Shown one piece after another: positions 1-8,523 of a DNA stretch of 64,000 nucleotides. The translations under genes were made by a program, and so were the position numbers. Each line of letters opens with the position of its first letter. Position 1 is the first letter of the stretch. The notes under the pieces were generated by a model. The model saw only the letters and a list, made by a program, of their open reading frames with translations, was not told the DNA's origin and ran no database searches. Source of the stretch: Phormidesmis priestleyi Ana (GTDB lineage Bacteria > Cyanobacteriota > Cyanobacteriia > Phormidesmidales > Phormidesmidaceae); contig LJZR01000012.1 of assembly GCA_001314865.1 (NCBI GenBank), forward strand, positions 1 to 64,000, read 5' to 3'.

Positions 1-2064
1 AAAGCCAAACATCAAATCGTTGTCTGCGGTGCCAATTAGAACATCATCATCGTTTGTGCCAATGACCTCATTAGGGGCCGGTAGACTAGAGGCCAATAGG
101 GCAGCTTCCATTGCTTGAGCAATATGCACTTGGTCAACATGGCCCTCAATACCAGGCACATCAAAGCCATACTGCTCAAAGCCAGAACCAATAGACTGGG
201 TCAAAACATCAGCACCCGCCCCCTGGTAATAAACCGGCACTGGAATCGAGGTGTGATGTGCCCAACCGTTCATCACCTCTGGGTCAGATCCCCAATAGTG
301 AGCGGCAAAAGCAGTATCCACTTCGTCGATTCTATTCCCCTCTTCATCCAGCAGAGGTTGACCATTTTCATCCAGTTGAATGGTGAGCGCTTCTGCCCCA
401 AATTCCTGTAGCTGGGTAGGAAAATCATTGTTGAGCGTGAAGTAATGATCGTGATCAGCAGTGACTAGCAGCAAGTTCTCTTCATAGCCACCATTGGCAG
501 CAATCCAGTCCTGCACAGCACCGACAGCCATATCAAAGCTCAGCATGGCTCCAATGGAGTTGTCTAAGTTGTTATCATGCATGGCCCAGTCAATGTCGCC
601 ACCTTCGATCGATAGCCAAAACCCGTCACTGTCATCGCCCAAAACATCAAGGGCAGCCAGGGTCATTTGAGTCAGCGTGGGGTTAGCATCCAGTTCGGAG
701 GCAATAAACGCCTCTACAGTCTCGCCCTCGGCCAAGGGGCGGTCATTACTCAGACGAGTGGGTAGACCCAGGTTGCTGTAGTCGCCATCAGCAGTGAGCC
801 AGGGCAAGTTGCCCCCCTGGCCCCGAGCACCATAGACACCAAACAGTTTTTCCCCGCTATTGACATCAATGCTGGCAGCGGTGCCGGCTAAAATCTCGGC
901 TGCATTGGCACCGCGCTCAACAAAGGTATAAGCAGTCTCGCCATTGCGCAGGCTTTCGGCAGCCTCAACCGTTAGGTAGCGCTCAAAGGGGTCAGCTTCC
1001 GTACCACCAGCAGCAAGGTAGTGGCCCCCACCCAAAACCACTTCAGGCTGAGAATGGTTGAGAATATCGTAAAGGATGTTGTCATCTAGAACAGGGATAG
1101 GATTGCCATCCTCGTCTAGTGCAAAAACAGGCTCACCCTCGTGAGCACCGCCGCTATGGTCTTCGTGCAGGGGCACGCCAAATTCATCGAGCACAACTTC
1201 GTTGTTGACGATACGCTCTTCTTCGTTTAATTTGTCGCGGTGGCTAACGTGACCGATAGCCGCCGCTGGGGTAGCGTGACTAAAAGGCACTGAGGTGACC
1301 ACACCAAAGGACTTACCCAGATCCCGAGCGGTGTCCCCTAGGGTCACCAAGTCATCTTCATAGATATCAACACCGACCGCTGCGTTGTAAGATTTCACAG
1401 CGGTATAAAGCGTTGTTGCGGTGTTGGCAGAGTCTGGATAAAGGTTTTTGACATAATCCAAATCGGAGTGAGGCAACCAAGGTCGGGTAGGGCCTTTGGT
1501 AGGGTCATAGGCATTGATAAATCCTCCGACCTGTACCATGTCACCCTCTTCATTGAGGGCAAACACAGCCCGCTCATCAAAACCAGGGTCAAAGATGCCC
1601 AAAATAGGAGCATTGCTACCGACCACTTCAAAGCGGTTACCCTCGGCATCAACTAGGGGATTACCGTCTGCATCGGTACCGACAAAAACAGTTTCACCGG
1701 TCTCAGTTCTCTCAACAGTGAAGCCGACGACCTGAGCGCCCTGAAAATTGCCATTTTCGTCTAGGCCAGGTAGGTCAGAGAGATCGTAACCCTCACGGAT
1801 GACGGCAACCCCGGTCTCTCGCCGAAAAGGATTACCTTCTAGGGCAGAGTTATTCTTTGAACCATCAATGTAGGTGCCGCCGGTGGTGGCCAAAGTAAAT
1901 CCGTCGAGCTTTTGCAGGTTAAGGCCAGTGCCTTTTTCCTCAGTGTAGAAATCGGTTAGGGAGTCGCCTGTTGCCCCTTCGTTGATTGCCTTTTGAATAG
2001 CGGCAGCACGGGTGATCTCCCAACCCATACCGTCACCAATCATGATGATTACGTTCTTAGCCAT
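1..2064 (-). CDS. Alkaline phosphatase with C-terminal RTX repeats (3' end outside window)
   Basis: The minus strand is open from an ATG at 2064 to the window edge, so at least 688 residues are encoded and the C-terminus is missing. The start reads MAKNVIIMIGDGMGW, the metal-binding opening of the PhoA-type alkaline phosphatase superfamily. Further on come the phospho-acceptor region (YPDSANTATT, with the nucleophilic Ser in DSA), HVSHRD, SIEGGDIDWAMHDNN, VTADHDHY and a late AHHTSIPVPVY. These are the zinc/magnesium ligand blocks in the family order, and such enzymes release phosphate from phosphomonoesters. The last visible residues (GTNDDDVLIGTADNDLMFG) are the beginning of RTX-type calcium-binding nonapeptides. 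There is no N-terminal signal peptide. I infer type I secretion of an extracellular enzyme, as for other RTX proteins. The domain between the DNGM start and the Ser is longer than in E. coli PhoA. Confidence 0.9.
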   Translation of the reverse strand, partial: MAKNVIIMIGDGMGWEITRAAAIQKAINEGATGDSLTDFYTEEKGTGLNLQKLDGFTLATTGGTYIDGSKNNSALEGNPFRRETGVAVIREGYDLSDLPGLDENGNFQGAQVVGFTVERTETGETVFVGTDADGNPLVDAEGNRFEVVGSNAPILGIFDPGFDERAVFALNEEGDMVQVGGFINAYDPTKGPTRPWLPHSDLDYVKNLYPDSANTATTLYTAVKSYNAAVGVDIYEDDLVTLGDTARDLGKSFGVVTSVPFSHATPAAAIGHVSHRDKLNEEERIVNNEVVLDEFGVPLHEDHSGGAHEGEPVFALDEDGNPIPVLDDNILYDILNHSQPEVVLGGGHYLAAGGTEADPFERYLTVEAAESLRNGETAYTFVERGANAAEILAGTAASIDVNSGEKLFGVYGARGQGGNLPWLTADGDYSNLGLPTRLSNDRPLAEGETVEAFIASELDANPTLTQMTLAALDVLGDDSDGFWLSIEGGDIDWAMHDNNLDNSIGAMLSFDMAVGAVQDWIAANGGYEENLLLVTADHDHYFTLNNDFPTQLQEFGAEALTIQLDENGQPLLDEEGNRIDEVDTAFAAHYWGSDPEVMNGWAHHTSIPVPVYYQGAGADVLTQSIGSGFEQYGFDVPGIEGHVDQVHIAQAMEAALLASSLPAPNEVIGTNDDDVLIGTADNDLMFGF

Positions 2065-2126
2065 GTTTAAAGAAGAGCTCCCAATATGAATTTTCTGTAC
2101 TAAAAATGCATTTACTCTGGAAACCG

Positions 2127-2146
2127 GTCGGGATGATCATCCCGAC
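2127..2146. repeat. 20-bp perfect palindrome
   Basis: GTCGGGATGATCATCCCGAC is its own reverse complement. It lies 63 bp upstream of the phosphatase ATG, so it could be an operator or a 5'-leader hairpin of that gene. The function is unknown. Confidence 0.6.
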
Positions 2147-2278
2147 GTCAGTTTTAGCAACCAGCTGACTAACGCCACCTGGCAACATTGCGACAGTTCG
2201 ACTTGCTTACGCTCGAAAACTAATCAAAAACTGAAGCAGTGCTGAAAAAATGCTTAACGTTAGCAATTTCCGCCCTTT

Positions 2279-2297
2279 CAGTTAATAGAGAATTAAG
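2279..2297 (-). promoter_or_regulatory. Possible degenerate Pho box
   Basis: On the minus strand CTTAATTC-TCT-ATTAACTG contains two TTAA cores 11 bp apart, the spacing of cyanobacterial Pho boxes (CTTAACCT repeats with 3-bp gaps). Each half has only about five of eight matches. The position, about 215 bp upstream of a phosphatase start, is suggestive only. Confidence 0.25.
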
Positions 2298-2549
2298 CCT
2301 GCAACAAATTTGCAATAAGCTACTGTTAATCTTGACTAGACAGTCCGAGGTTTTTGTTGAAGCACATGCGACTAAAGACGGCGGTTGCTGAAGGTTGAGG
2401 GTCTTAATTTTGGCTTGAGATTGACAAATCTCTCAAGGGCTTGCAAGAAAAAGCGGCTCAAGGAAAAACAGGTTTTGGGCCAGTTTCCCTGAGATGGGTG
2501 CCATGAGATGGATGCTATAAGATGGATGATTGAGATTAACAGCTAGCCT

Positions 2550-4406
2550 TTAAGGCTCAAGCTGCCAAACCTCCCAGTCGCCTTCACTGGCGACCACAGT
2601 CCCGGCTAAATCTGGATGCCAGCCGCGCTGAGTCAAAATATAGCCTGCCTCGTAAGACTGTGCGATCGCCATCAGTTCTGCACTACTGCGCTGACGGTAC
2701 TGCTCATGCGTAAACTGATCGGAATTTAGCCGTGGGCTCAGCGGGCCGTTGATATCAATCAGCCGAGCCTGCCAGGTCAAAATGCCAGCATCCGTAAACG
2801 GAAAGCTCTTAAAACTAGCCACTATCGAGCGCTGCGAGTAAAACCGAAACATTTCATCCGAAGTCGGCACCAATACCAAAGCATCGACCGGGCTCACCTC
2901 GCCAAACTCAGTCGCCACCTGAGCCAGAGAATCTTGCGGCGGCGCGTACAGCCTAATCGGGCGATGCAGCGGGGTAAGGGCCATATCACCCAAGGTGCCC
3001 GAAAGATGCAAACCTAGGTAAATAGCGAGCCCTACCGTCGCCGCCTTAAAGTAAGGGCCTGTGCGGTGAAACCATTTTGGAAAAGGCTTTTGCAATAGCG
3101 GGTAGGCAAGGCTGGCAAACAAAGCAGGCAAAAATGACCAGCAGGCCAACAGCACAATGAAAAAGAGAACATAGATTGTGACAATGCGGCGCTGCGCGGT
3201 GATTTTAATAGCGTTGAGCCGAACCAAAGGACTCGCTGATGAAGCGGCCTGTTGTTTGCCGACCAGCAGCATGAGGGTAAAGAGCAACAGGGCGATCGCA
3301 CCCACCTTATCTACCAAGGGCAGTGCCACCAGCAACAAACTCACCGGGTAGTTTTGGCGCTGATGATATTCGCTCGCAACCACGCTCACCGCCGTCCATA
3401 CCGTAATCATGGCAAAGGGCGTGACCCTGGCAAACTGTAGCTTGGCCACCAACGCCACCGGCATCACTTCAACAAATACATAGCCAACCACGAGCAAGCC
3501 ACAGGCCACCAGCAGCGTAAAAGCCAAATCTCGCTTATGCTCAGCGCTCAACTGATCCGAGAGCTTTAAGCTCACCAGGCCAGCCGCCGTGAGGCAGCCA
3601 AAATCCCACCAATCCTTAGCCGGAAACGACGACAAAATAATATGGTGCGGATGTCGAATGTAGCCGTACAAATTCACAAAAGTCTCATCAGTGAGCACAT
3701 CGCTACTGGTATTACCCGTGAGCGCCATCGGCACATACACCAAAGCCACTAAGCTGCTAAATACAACAAAAGCGCCTATAAACTTCCCCGGCCTACCCCG
3801 AAAAACAGTGGCAAACAGCAAGCCCATGCCCCATAGGCAAGCAGGCACAAATCCAATCAAAAACTGTAGCAGCGTCGCCAGCCCAAACATCAAATAGCCC
3901 AGCAGCCACCGTCGCCGACAGCAAAAGTAAATCCCCCAAACCGTAATGCCCATGGCATAAATCGCAGAAATGGGTTCTACTCTAAAAATGTCAGTCACCC
4001 CCAGCGTGCCATCCACCGCAGCTAGCCCCAAAAAAGCCAGCACGACACCCGCAAAGGGCGATCGCCCCAAGTACTGACCAATCGCCCACAGCCCCGCCAC
4101 CATAGAGCCAAAAGCCGCTACAAACAGCACAAACTTAGCCACCGGCAGGCTCATGCCCAGCTGATGAAACAAAATCACCAGATGATAGTAATAAAACCGA
4201 GGTGTAAACCCCGTCATCTCTTGAATATAAAAGTCGCGGCGAAACAAATCGCCATCAATCATGGCCTGAATCACCGGCACCTGATTATAGATATTGGAGC
4301 GGGCAAACGAATAGCCATAAGCGACCAAGCTACTCAGCAGCACAAAGCTACTCGGCCACAGCCACTTGACAGGCCATTTCCGCAAGGAATTCACCAACAT
4401 AGGCAA
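2550..4406 (-). CDS. Large polytopic membrane protein of unknown function
   Basis: A 618-residue protein with roughly ten or more hydrophobic segments spread over the first 470 residues and a soluble C-terminal part of about 150 residues. The first segment (around residues 15-33) is followed by a conserved-looking acidic loop (VIQAMIDGDLFRRDFY) and by aromatic YYYH. A membrane-embedded enzyme with a loop after TM1 and a soluble C-terminal domain resembles GT-C-type glycosyltransferases, but I see no diagnostic motif. I therefore leave it as an uncharacterised inner-membrane protein. The start used is the first ATG (MPMLVNS); the ATG two codons later is also possible. It stands alone, more than 480 bp from the next minus-strand gene. 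Confidence 0.7.
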   Translation of the reverse strand: MPMLVNSLRKWPVKWLWPSSFVLLSSLVAYGYSFARSNIYNQVPVIQAMIDGDLFRRDFYIQEMTGFTPRFYYYHLVILFHQLGMSLPVAKFVLFVAAFGSMVAGLWAIGQYLGRSPFAGVVLAFLGLAAVDGTLGVTDIFRVEPISAIYAMGITVWGIYFCCRRRWLLGYLMFGLATLLQFLIGFVPACLWGMGLLFATVFRGRPGKFIGAFVVFSSLVALVYVPMALTGNTSSDVLTDETFVNLYGYIRHPHHIILSSFPAKDWWDFGCLTAAGLVSLKLSDQLSAEHKRDLAFTLLVACGLLVVGYVFVEVMPVALVAKLQFARVTPFAMITVWTAVSVVASEYHQRQNYPVSLLLVALPLVDKVGAIALLLFTLMLLVGKQQAASSASPLVRLNAIKITAQRRIVTIYVLFFIVLLACWSFLPALFASLAYPLLQKPFPKWFHRTGPYFKAATVGLAIYLGLHLSGTLGDMALTPLHRPIRLYAPPQDSLAQVATEFGEVSPVDALVLVPTSDEMFRFYSQRSIVASFKSFPFTDAGILTWQARLIDINGPLSPRLNSDQFTHEQYRQRSSAELMAIAQSYEAGYILTQRGWHPDLAGTVVASEGDWEVWQLEP

Positions 4407-4600
4407 AACACAGAACCCCAGTTAAGATCTCACTTAACAGATCTCACCATAGTTTCACCGAGAAAGCTAGGCAATCACCGTGAGCCCCTTCTGCTAAAAA
4501 AAGGCCAGTCTAGCAGGCCAGTCTAACACCCTATAAAATGATCTCCTGCTCCAAAGCAACTTCACCCTCTCGCTGCTAGGTGAACTCAAAAACAACAGGT

Positions 4601-4672
4601 TTATCTCGTCTCGGCAATGAAACCGGCGATGAAACTTTTAATTTCTTCAGCTGCATTCCGGATATCTCTTAT
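4601..4672 (-). pseudogene. Remnant of a HepT (DUF86) toxin gene
   Basis: Immediately downstream of the MNT gene, an in-frame stretch reads IRDIRNAAEEIKSFIAGF and then hits a TAA at 4601-4603. It resembles the N-terminal helix of HepT/DUF86 RNase toxins (pattern xDIxxAxxxIxxFxxG). There is no ATG before it, since a TAG lies three codons upstream, and nothing recognisable follows. HepT is the usual partner of MNT antitoxins and normally lies in this position. I infer a decayed partner; the match is short and judged by eye. Confidence 0.4.
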
Positions 4673-4690
4673 AGATTGCTAGATTGCTGA

Positions 4691-5005
4691 TCAGCTTGCA
4701 TAAAGCACTTTTGCAGATTCTAAAATGTTGTGACATCGCGCTAGATTTCGTCCGTTCTCTAGGGATTTTTTAGTCAAAACATCGACCTCTCGCCCTAATA
4801 ATGCCTCTAATTCCAGCTTAATTTGAGCAAGCGTGAGGAGACCTTTCCGAGCATGGGGAGCAAAGGTAATTAAAACATCAACATCGCTACTCGCTTTAAA
4901 GTCATCTCGAAGAACAGAGCCAAACAAAGCAAACTCTATGATCTGCTTGCGCTGGCACAAGTCTTTAATCTGCGCCATTGGTAGCGAAATACTTTGAAGG
5001 GCCAT
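4691..5005 (-). CDS. MNT-type minimal nucleotidyltransferase (MntA-like antitoxin)
   Basis: A 104-residue protein with the nucleotidyltransferase signature FGSVLRDDFKASSDVDVLI. Gly29-Ser30 and the metal-binding pair Asp41/Asp43 are intact. This size and motif fit the MNT family, whose characterised members AMPylate and neutralise a neighbouring HepT RNase toxin. Here only a short HepT-like remnant follows at 4601-4672, so the antitoxin may be an orphan. It lies about 165 bp downstream of a FitAB/VapBC-type pair on the same strand, so the two modules form a small toxin-antitoxin cluster. Confidence 0.8.
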   Translation of the reverse strand: MALQSISLPMAQIKDLCQRKQIIEFALFGSVLRDDFKASSDVDVLITFAPHARKGLLTLAQIKLELEALLGREVDVLTKKSLENGRNLARCHNILESAKVLYAS

Positions 5006-5170
5006 GTCAATTGATCGTTCTTTATAAAACCGAATTCATTTTGACTGATCATATTCAACCTAACTTTACTATGGCCACTACCGTTTGGGCTATCCACGCA
5101 CTGCCAATCCAAGCTGCTGTATGAAGATAGAAGGCTCAAGCAAACGCTTAACAAATACTGGATCGCAGCA

Positions 5171-5617
5171 TCAAAGGCTTGTTTTGGATATTGTGGTTTC
5201 AGGTGCCCAAGGGTTTATGAGATTTATATGGCAGTCTATAAAGTCTTTAACGTTGCGAGTTGCGATAGTTGCTTGATGTGTGTGGCAAATAGCAGCGATT
5301 TGAGCATCGAACTGGGAGATAGGGTTACCTTGGCGGCGACGATGGGACGCAACTATGGCAAACTGCTCAGCGGATTTTTGGCAAAAGGGCATGATTTTAT
5401 CAGCAAAGTCTTCCTTAAACATCGCTTGAGCGGCAGCAAAAAGGCGTTGCCTTCTATTTCCTTCTGGTAGAAGGGCAATGCCGTACAGAACCTCAGCTTG
5501 GGTAATGGTAGTGACAAATAAGCTATCTCTTGATTGCGATTTTATCCAGGCTTTGACAGTTACAGAGCCTTGTAAGTTCATGAGTTCGGACAGTACGTTG
5601 GTATCGAGAATGATCAT
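5171..5617 (-). CDS. PIN-domain toxin, VapC/FitB type
   Basis: The 148-residue protein begins MIILDTNVLSELM, the first acidic strand of a PIN domain. Asp5, Glu42 (TQAEVLYGI), Asp104 (QFDAQIAA) and Asp125 (TRNVKDF) fit the four-acid metal site of PIN ribonucleases. The order and length match FitB/VapC toxins, which cleave RNA when freed from their antitoxin. The start lies 2 bp after the stop of the antitoxin gene 5620-5871, the typical tight antitoxin-toxin arrangement. No active-site loss is visible, so it is probably functional. Confidence 0.88.
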   Translation of the reverse strand: MIILDTNVLSELMNLQGSVTVKAWIKSQSRDSLFVTTITQAEVLYGIALLPEGNRRQRLFAAAQAMFKEDFADKIMPFCQKSAEQFAIVASHRRRQGNPISQFDAQIAAICHTHQATIATRNVKDFIDCHINLINPWAPETTISKTSL

Positions 5618-5619
5618 GA

Positions 5620-5871
5620 TTAGCTAAACGTAGGCGCTGTTCTGATAGGTTCACGAGGTATCTCGGGAAGCTCAAATTCTTCGAGTGGGGCGAATCGTTG
5701 TTCTATAGCAGTGGCAAGATCTATGCGGTCATCGTGTAAAGAGGCTGGAGTCAGAGCGCTGGAAAGAATAATGGTAATTTCCTCTTCGAGGGTGCGTCCA
5801 TTTTGGCTAGCACGCTGTTGAAGGCGTTCAGCTAGCTGAGGCTCAAGAGATTTCAAAATGATAGGTGTCAT
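5620..5871 (-). CDS. FitA/StbC-like antitoxin of the PIN toxin
   Basis: An 83-residue protein opening MTPIILKSLEPQLAERLQQRASQ, continuing NGRTLEEEITIIL. This is the ribbon-helix-helix pattern of FitA/StbC-type antitoxins: a short strand carrying DNA contacts, then two helices with the GRTxEEE turn. The C-terminal half is acidic and proline-containing (EEFELPEIPREPIR), as in tails that wrap around the PIN toxin. It is the first gene of the pair and probably autoregulates its own promoter with the toxin. The sequence to identify an operator by eye is not conspicuous. Confidence 0.85.
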   Translation of the reverse strand: MTPIILKSLEPQLAERLQQRASQNGRTLEEEITIILSSALTPASLHDDRIDLATAIEQRFAPLEEFELPEIPREPIRTAPTFS

Positions 5872-5983
5872 TTCATTAGGTGAGAGAGTATCAGTCTAAA
5901 CGGCTGTAAGTAGGTAGGTCGAATCATTTGTACATACTGAACGCCCCTCCAAAAATATAATATTTATCCCTTGAGCCAATAAT

Positions 5984-6008
5984 GGCTTTCCCAAGTTTTG
6001 GGAAAGCC
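5984..6008. repeat. Hairpin, 11-bp perfect stem
   Basis: GGCTTTCCCAA and TTGGGAAAGCC pair around a 3-nt loop. There is no T-tract on either side, so a terminator role is not supported. It lies upstream of the minus-strand antitoxin gene at 5871. Confidence 0.55.
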
Positions 6009-6359
6009 GGATTCAGAATCCCCCAGAATTGGAGACAAAGGGGGCAATGCAGTCATTCTGTTGCCCGCATAGGTTTAATTATGCTGAGCTACTTACATGC
6101 ATAAATTATCGCTTAATATACGGCTTACGTAAAAAGTCTGACCTTCTCTGGAGCTGAATGAGTAATGAATTGTAGAAGCATGGATAACCAGGTCAAGGCT
6201 CATACATCATAGATTCAGATCTTTAAGCAAGGTCTTTGAGCCAAATCTTTAGCTCATAAGCTTGTGAGTCAGGCAATTATCTTTGCAGGCTAAGCCATCC
6301 GTTTCTTGGCCGGGTCGGTTGAGTTCATGATGAAGTGACTTGGGTTTATCACTGACTCA

Positions 6360-6605
6360 GTTGACTGGATAGGTGAGCGGGTTCAGTGAAAGGGAAAGTC
6401 GGTCGGGTGGATTATTAAGCGACTTGACTTGATAGGCGAGCGGGTTTGGTTAAAGGGCGAGTCGGTCGAGTAGATTACTGAGTGAGTGGACTTGATAGGT
6501 AAGCGGGTTTGGTTAAAGGGTGAATCGGTTGGATTCTGAGTTGAGCGGGTTGAGTGATTATTCGAGTGGGTAAAGTTGATAGGTAAGTGGGTCGGGCCAA
6601 AAGGT
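6360..6605. repeat. Degenerate tandem repeat, about 62-bp unit, about four copies
   Basis: Units share a core of the form TTGATAGGTAAGCGGGTTTGG followed by TTAAAGGG and AGTCGGT. Copies begin near 6362, 6425, 6490 and 6575 and have diverged by substitutions and length changes. None encodes a sustained reading frame. Confidence 0.6.
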
Positions 6606-6831
6606 TTGCGGTGTAAGCTTGTTGCGGTATAGAAAATGTTTCAACTGACCGTGACTTTACGAGGACGCGATCGCACTTTAATTGAGCCCCCTCAAAAAGT
6701 TCTGTGGTTTTACAGAGTTGTGCATGTAACTTTTATCATTTTAGGCGGGCACTTTGGATATGCCTGAATGACCTAAGCCTTTTTAGGCAAGGGTTTTCGT
6801 CACTATTCATTGATATTAGGAGAAAGCGCTC

Positions 6832-7194
6832 ATGGTGCGTCGCAAAAAGAAATCTGAAGTTATTGACACTGCAAAAAGTCGGCTAGCTGGTATGAAGTCT
6901 ATTAGCGAAAAGCTAGACTTAGGCAATGGCTGTACAACCGCCGCCGTAGAAGCAAGACTTAAAGAAGCGCATGAAAAGCTAGAAAACTACAACAGTTTGC
7001 TAGCGCAGGTAGCCGCAGCCGGAAATGAGTTTGAGCGAGCAGAAAGAGCGCTCTCAAACATCTCTAAAAACATCCTTATGGGTGCGGCTATGAAGTTTGA
7101 CTTAGACAGCGATGAATACGAGATGGTGGGCGGTGTGAAATTGAGCGATCGCAAACGCGCCCGCCGCAAAACCGAAGAACTCGTCGCCGTCTAG
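6832..7194 (+). CDS. Conserved small cyanobacterial protein of unknown function
   Basis: A 120-residue basic protein beginning MVRRKKKSEVIDTAKSRLAG, with a predicted two-helix middle (residues 40-85, possible coiled coil) and a C-terminal block DSDEYEMVGGVKLSDRKRARR. From memory, proteins with the same layout (basic start, LDLGNG, YEMxGG, Arg-rich end) are widespread in cyanobacteria without an assigned role. A strong ribosome-binding site (TTAGGAGAAAG, 8-10 nt upstream) supports the ATG. The gene stands alone and is followed by a clear intrinsic terminator. Confidence 0.8.
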   Translation: MVRRKKKSEVIDTAKSRLAGMKSISEKLDLGNGCTTAAVEARLKEAHEKLENYNSLLAQVAAAGNEFERAERALSNISKNILMGAAMKFDLDSDEYEMVGGVKLSDRKRARRKTEELVAV

Positions 7195-7255
7195 GTAATC
7201 GAAACCCGTTCACAACTCATTTACAACCTATCCACCATCTATCCATAGTAGGTAC

Positions 7256-7297
7256 AAGAGATTCTCGGCCATCGCTGCCCAGAATCTCTTTTTTTTT
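7256..7297 (+). terminator. Rho-independent terminator of gene 6832-7194
   Basis: A perfect 10-bp stem (AAGAGATTCT at 7256-7265 with AGAATCTCTT at 7281-7290) is followed directly by a run of eight to nine T. It lies about 60 bp after the stop codon. Confidence 0.88.
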
Positions 7298-7303
7298 ACC
7301 TAT

Positions 7304-8488
7304 CTAGGCTGACACAGCAAACCGATCAACCAGCATTTGATCGAGCATTTTATCCGCTAGTGACTCCGGCTTACCTGCAAGATGCCGTGCATAGCGCTGC
7401 GCAACTGGCGGAACAAGGGCAAAAGGGCCAGTGAAGCCGCTAAATAGGTGAAGGCCACTCACGCCAGGAATCGGGCCAAGCAGTGGGAGGCCGTCTTGCG
7501 TAAAGGTGACCAGACAGTGCCGCCAGCTACCCGCAACATCTTTAAGCGCGGGGACTTGATGAGCGATCGCATCCTGTAAAGCCTGCCCACTCGTGCTCGC
7601 ATCCGCAGTCGGCATATAGGCCGTATGAAAACGGCTGATTTGCCCAATCCGAGCAGTTTTATCCGCAAACTGAATCACCCCAGCCTCTAGCACAGCAGGC
7701 ATAATCTCAGTATCTGCCGTTTGCCATAAGGAAGATTGTTCAGCAGCTTCAGCTTCTTTCTCAAAGCGGCTGTTAGCCGCAGGCATAATGAGCGATCGCA
7801 CCTCCACAGCCAACGGCGGCGTCTCTATAATCTCCGCATGAGTAAAAAACAGCGGCACCGTTAAACCAGCCGCTTGCACCAACTGCCGACTATAGGCCCC
7901 TGCGGCCACAATCACAGTCTTAGCTGGGTAAGCCTGCGCCTCGGTGAGTACACCCGTCACCTTATCGCCCACTCTCACTAACCCCTGCACAGGCGTCATA
8001 TTGTGCAGCCCGCCCAACCGCCGAAACGCCTGGTTGTAAGCAGTCACCAACCCCATCGGATTCACATGCCCATGGCGAATCGTAAATGCCCCTTCAATCA
8101 CATCCGCATTCAGCTGCGGCTCTATATCGCAAGCTTCTGCTGCCGAAACAAATCGAGGCGGAGTGCGAAAAACCTGGTAGCTCTCAATTAGCTGCTCAAC
8201 ATTCGCCCCTTTATTCACTGTGAGCAGCAGGTCTAATTCACGCAGCTGAGTATCTGCGCCCAGCTCATCAGGCAGTTCCCGGTGGCGCGTCATCCCTTCG
8301 TTGAACAGCGTTTCGGTTAAATCTGTAGTGCCTGCCCACCAGCCAATACCGCCATAGCTATAGCGCGTCCCACTGTCATAATTGCCGTCATCCATCAGCA
8401 AAACTGAGCAGCCTGACTTAGCCAGTTCATAGCTCAGCGCCGCGCCCGCAAGCCCATTGCCTACCACAATGACATCATGAGATTTCAT
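7304..8488 (-). CDS. FAD-dependent oxidoreductase, DAO (glycine/D-amino acid oxidase) family
   Basis: The 394-residue protein starts with the FAD-binding Rossmann motif VIVVGNGLAGAALSYELAKSG. A second conserved block VIVAAGAYSRQLV comes near residue 195. The C-terminal GLPLLGPIPGVSGLHLFSGFTG is the FAD/substrate loop typical of the DAO family, whose members oxidise amine or amino-acid C-N bonds. The substrate cannot be read from the sequence. It ends about 7 bp from the terminator of the convergent gene. It is 35 bp downstream of the HAS-barrel gene and may be cotranscribed with it. Confidence 0.85.
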   Translation of the reverse strand: MKSHDVIVVGNGLAGAALSYELAKSGCSVLLMDDGNYDSGTRYSYGGIGWWAGTTDLTETLFNEGMTRHRELPDELGADTQLRELDLLLTVNKGANVEQLIESYQVFRTPPRFVSAAEACDIEPQLNADVIEGAFTIRHGHVNPMGLVTAYNQAFRRLGGLHNMTPVQGLVRVGDKVTGVLTEAQAYPAKTVIVAAGAYSRQLVQAAGLTVPLFFTHAEIIETPPLAVEVRSLIMPAANSRFEKEAEAAEQSSLWQTADTEIMPAVLEAGVIQFADKTARIGQISRFHTAYMPTADASTSGQALQDAIAHQVPALKDVAGSWRHCLVTFTQDGLPLLGPIPGVSGLHLFSGFTGPFALVPPVAQRYARHLAGKPESLADKMLDQMLVDRFAVSA

Positions 8489-8523
8489 AAAACTGCCTAT
8501 TTTGTCTGTCTGTCTATATTTAT

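Larger units (their letters stand above)
2065..2549. other. Intergenic region upstream of the phosphatase
   Basis: About 485 bases lie between the start of the phosphatase gene and the end of the next minus-strand gene. It carries a 20-bp perfect palindrome (2127-2146), a weak Pho-box-like pair (2279-2297), and a short degenerate direct repeat around GAGATGGATGC near 2490-2530. I see no convincing gene. Confidence 0.6.
5872..6831. other. Long gene-free spacer with hairpins and degenerate repeats
   Basis: About 960 bases with no convincing gene. It contains an 11-bp-stem hairpin (5984-6008), a second GGGCAA/TTGCCC inverted pair near 6040-6080, and a degenerate tandem repeat of about 62 bp (6360-6605). 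A HIP1-like GCGATCGC lies near 6667. The promoter of the plus-strand gene at 6832 must lie in its right end. Confidence 0.6.

Noticed and set aside
1395-1735. Small frames inside the phosphatase gene
   Set aside because: They are in other frames of a continuous, well-supported gene on the minus strand.
7304-8488. Flavoprotein of a Nit1C cluster
   Set aside because: The sequence is DAO-type, far from the Nit1C genes, and without the neighbouring genes expected.
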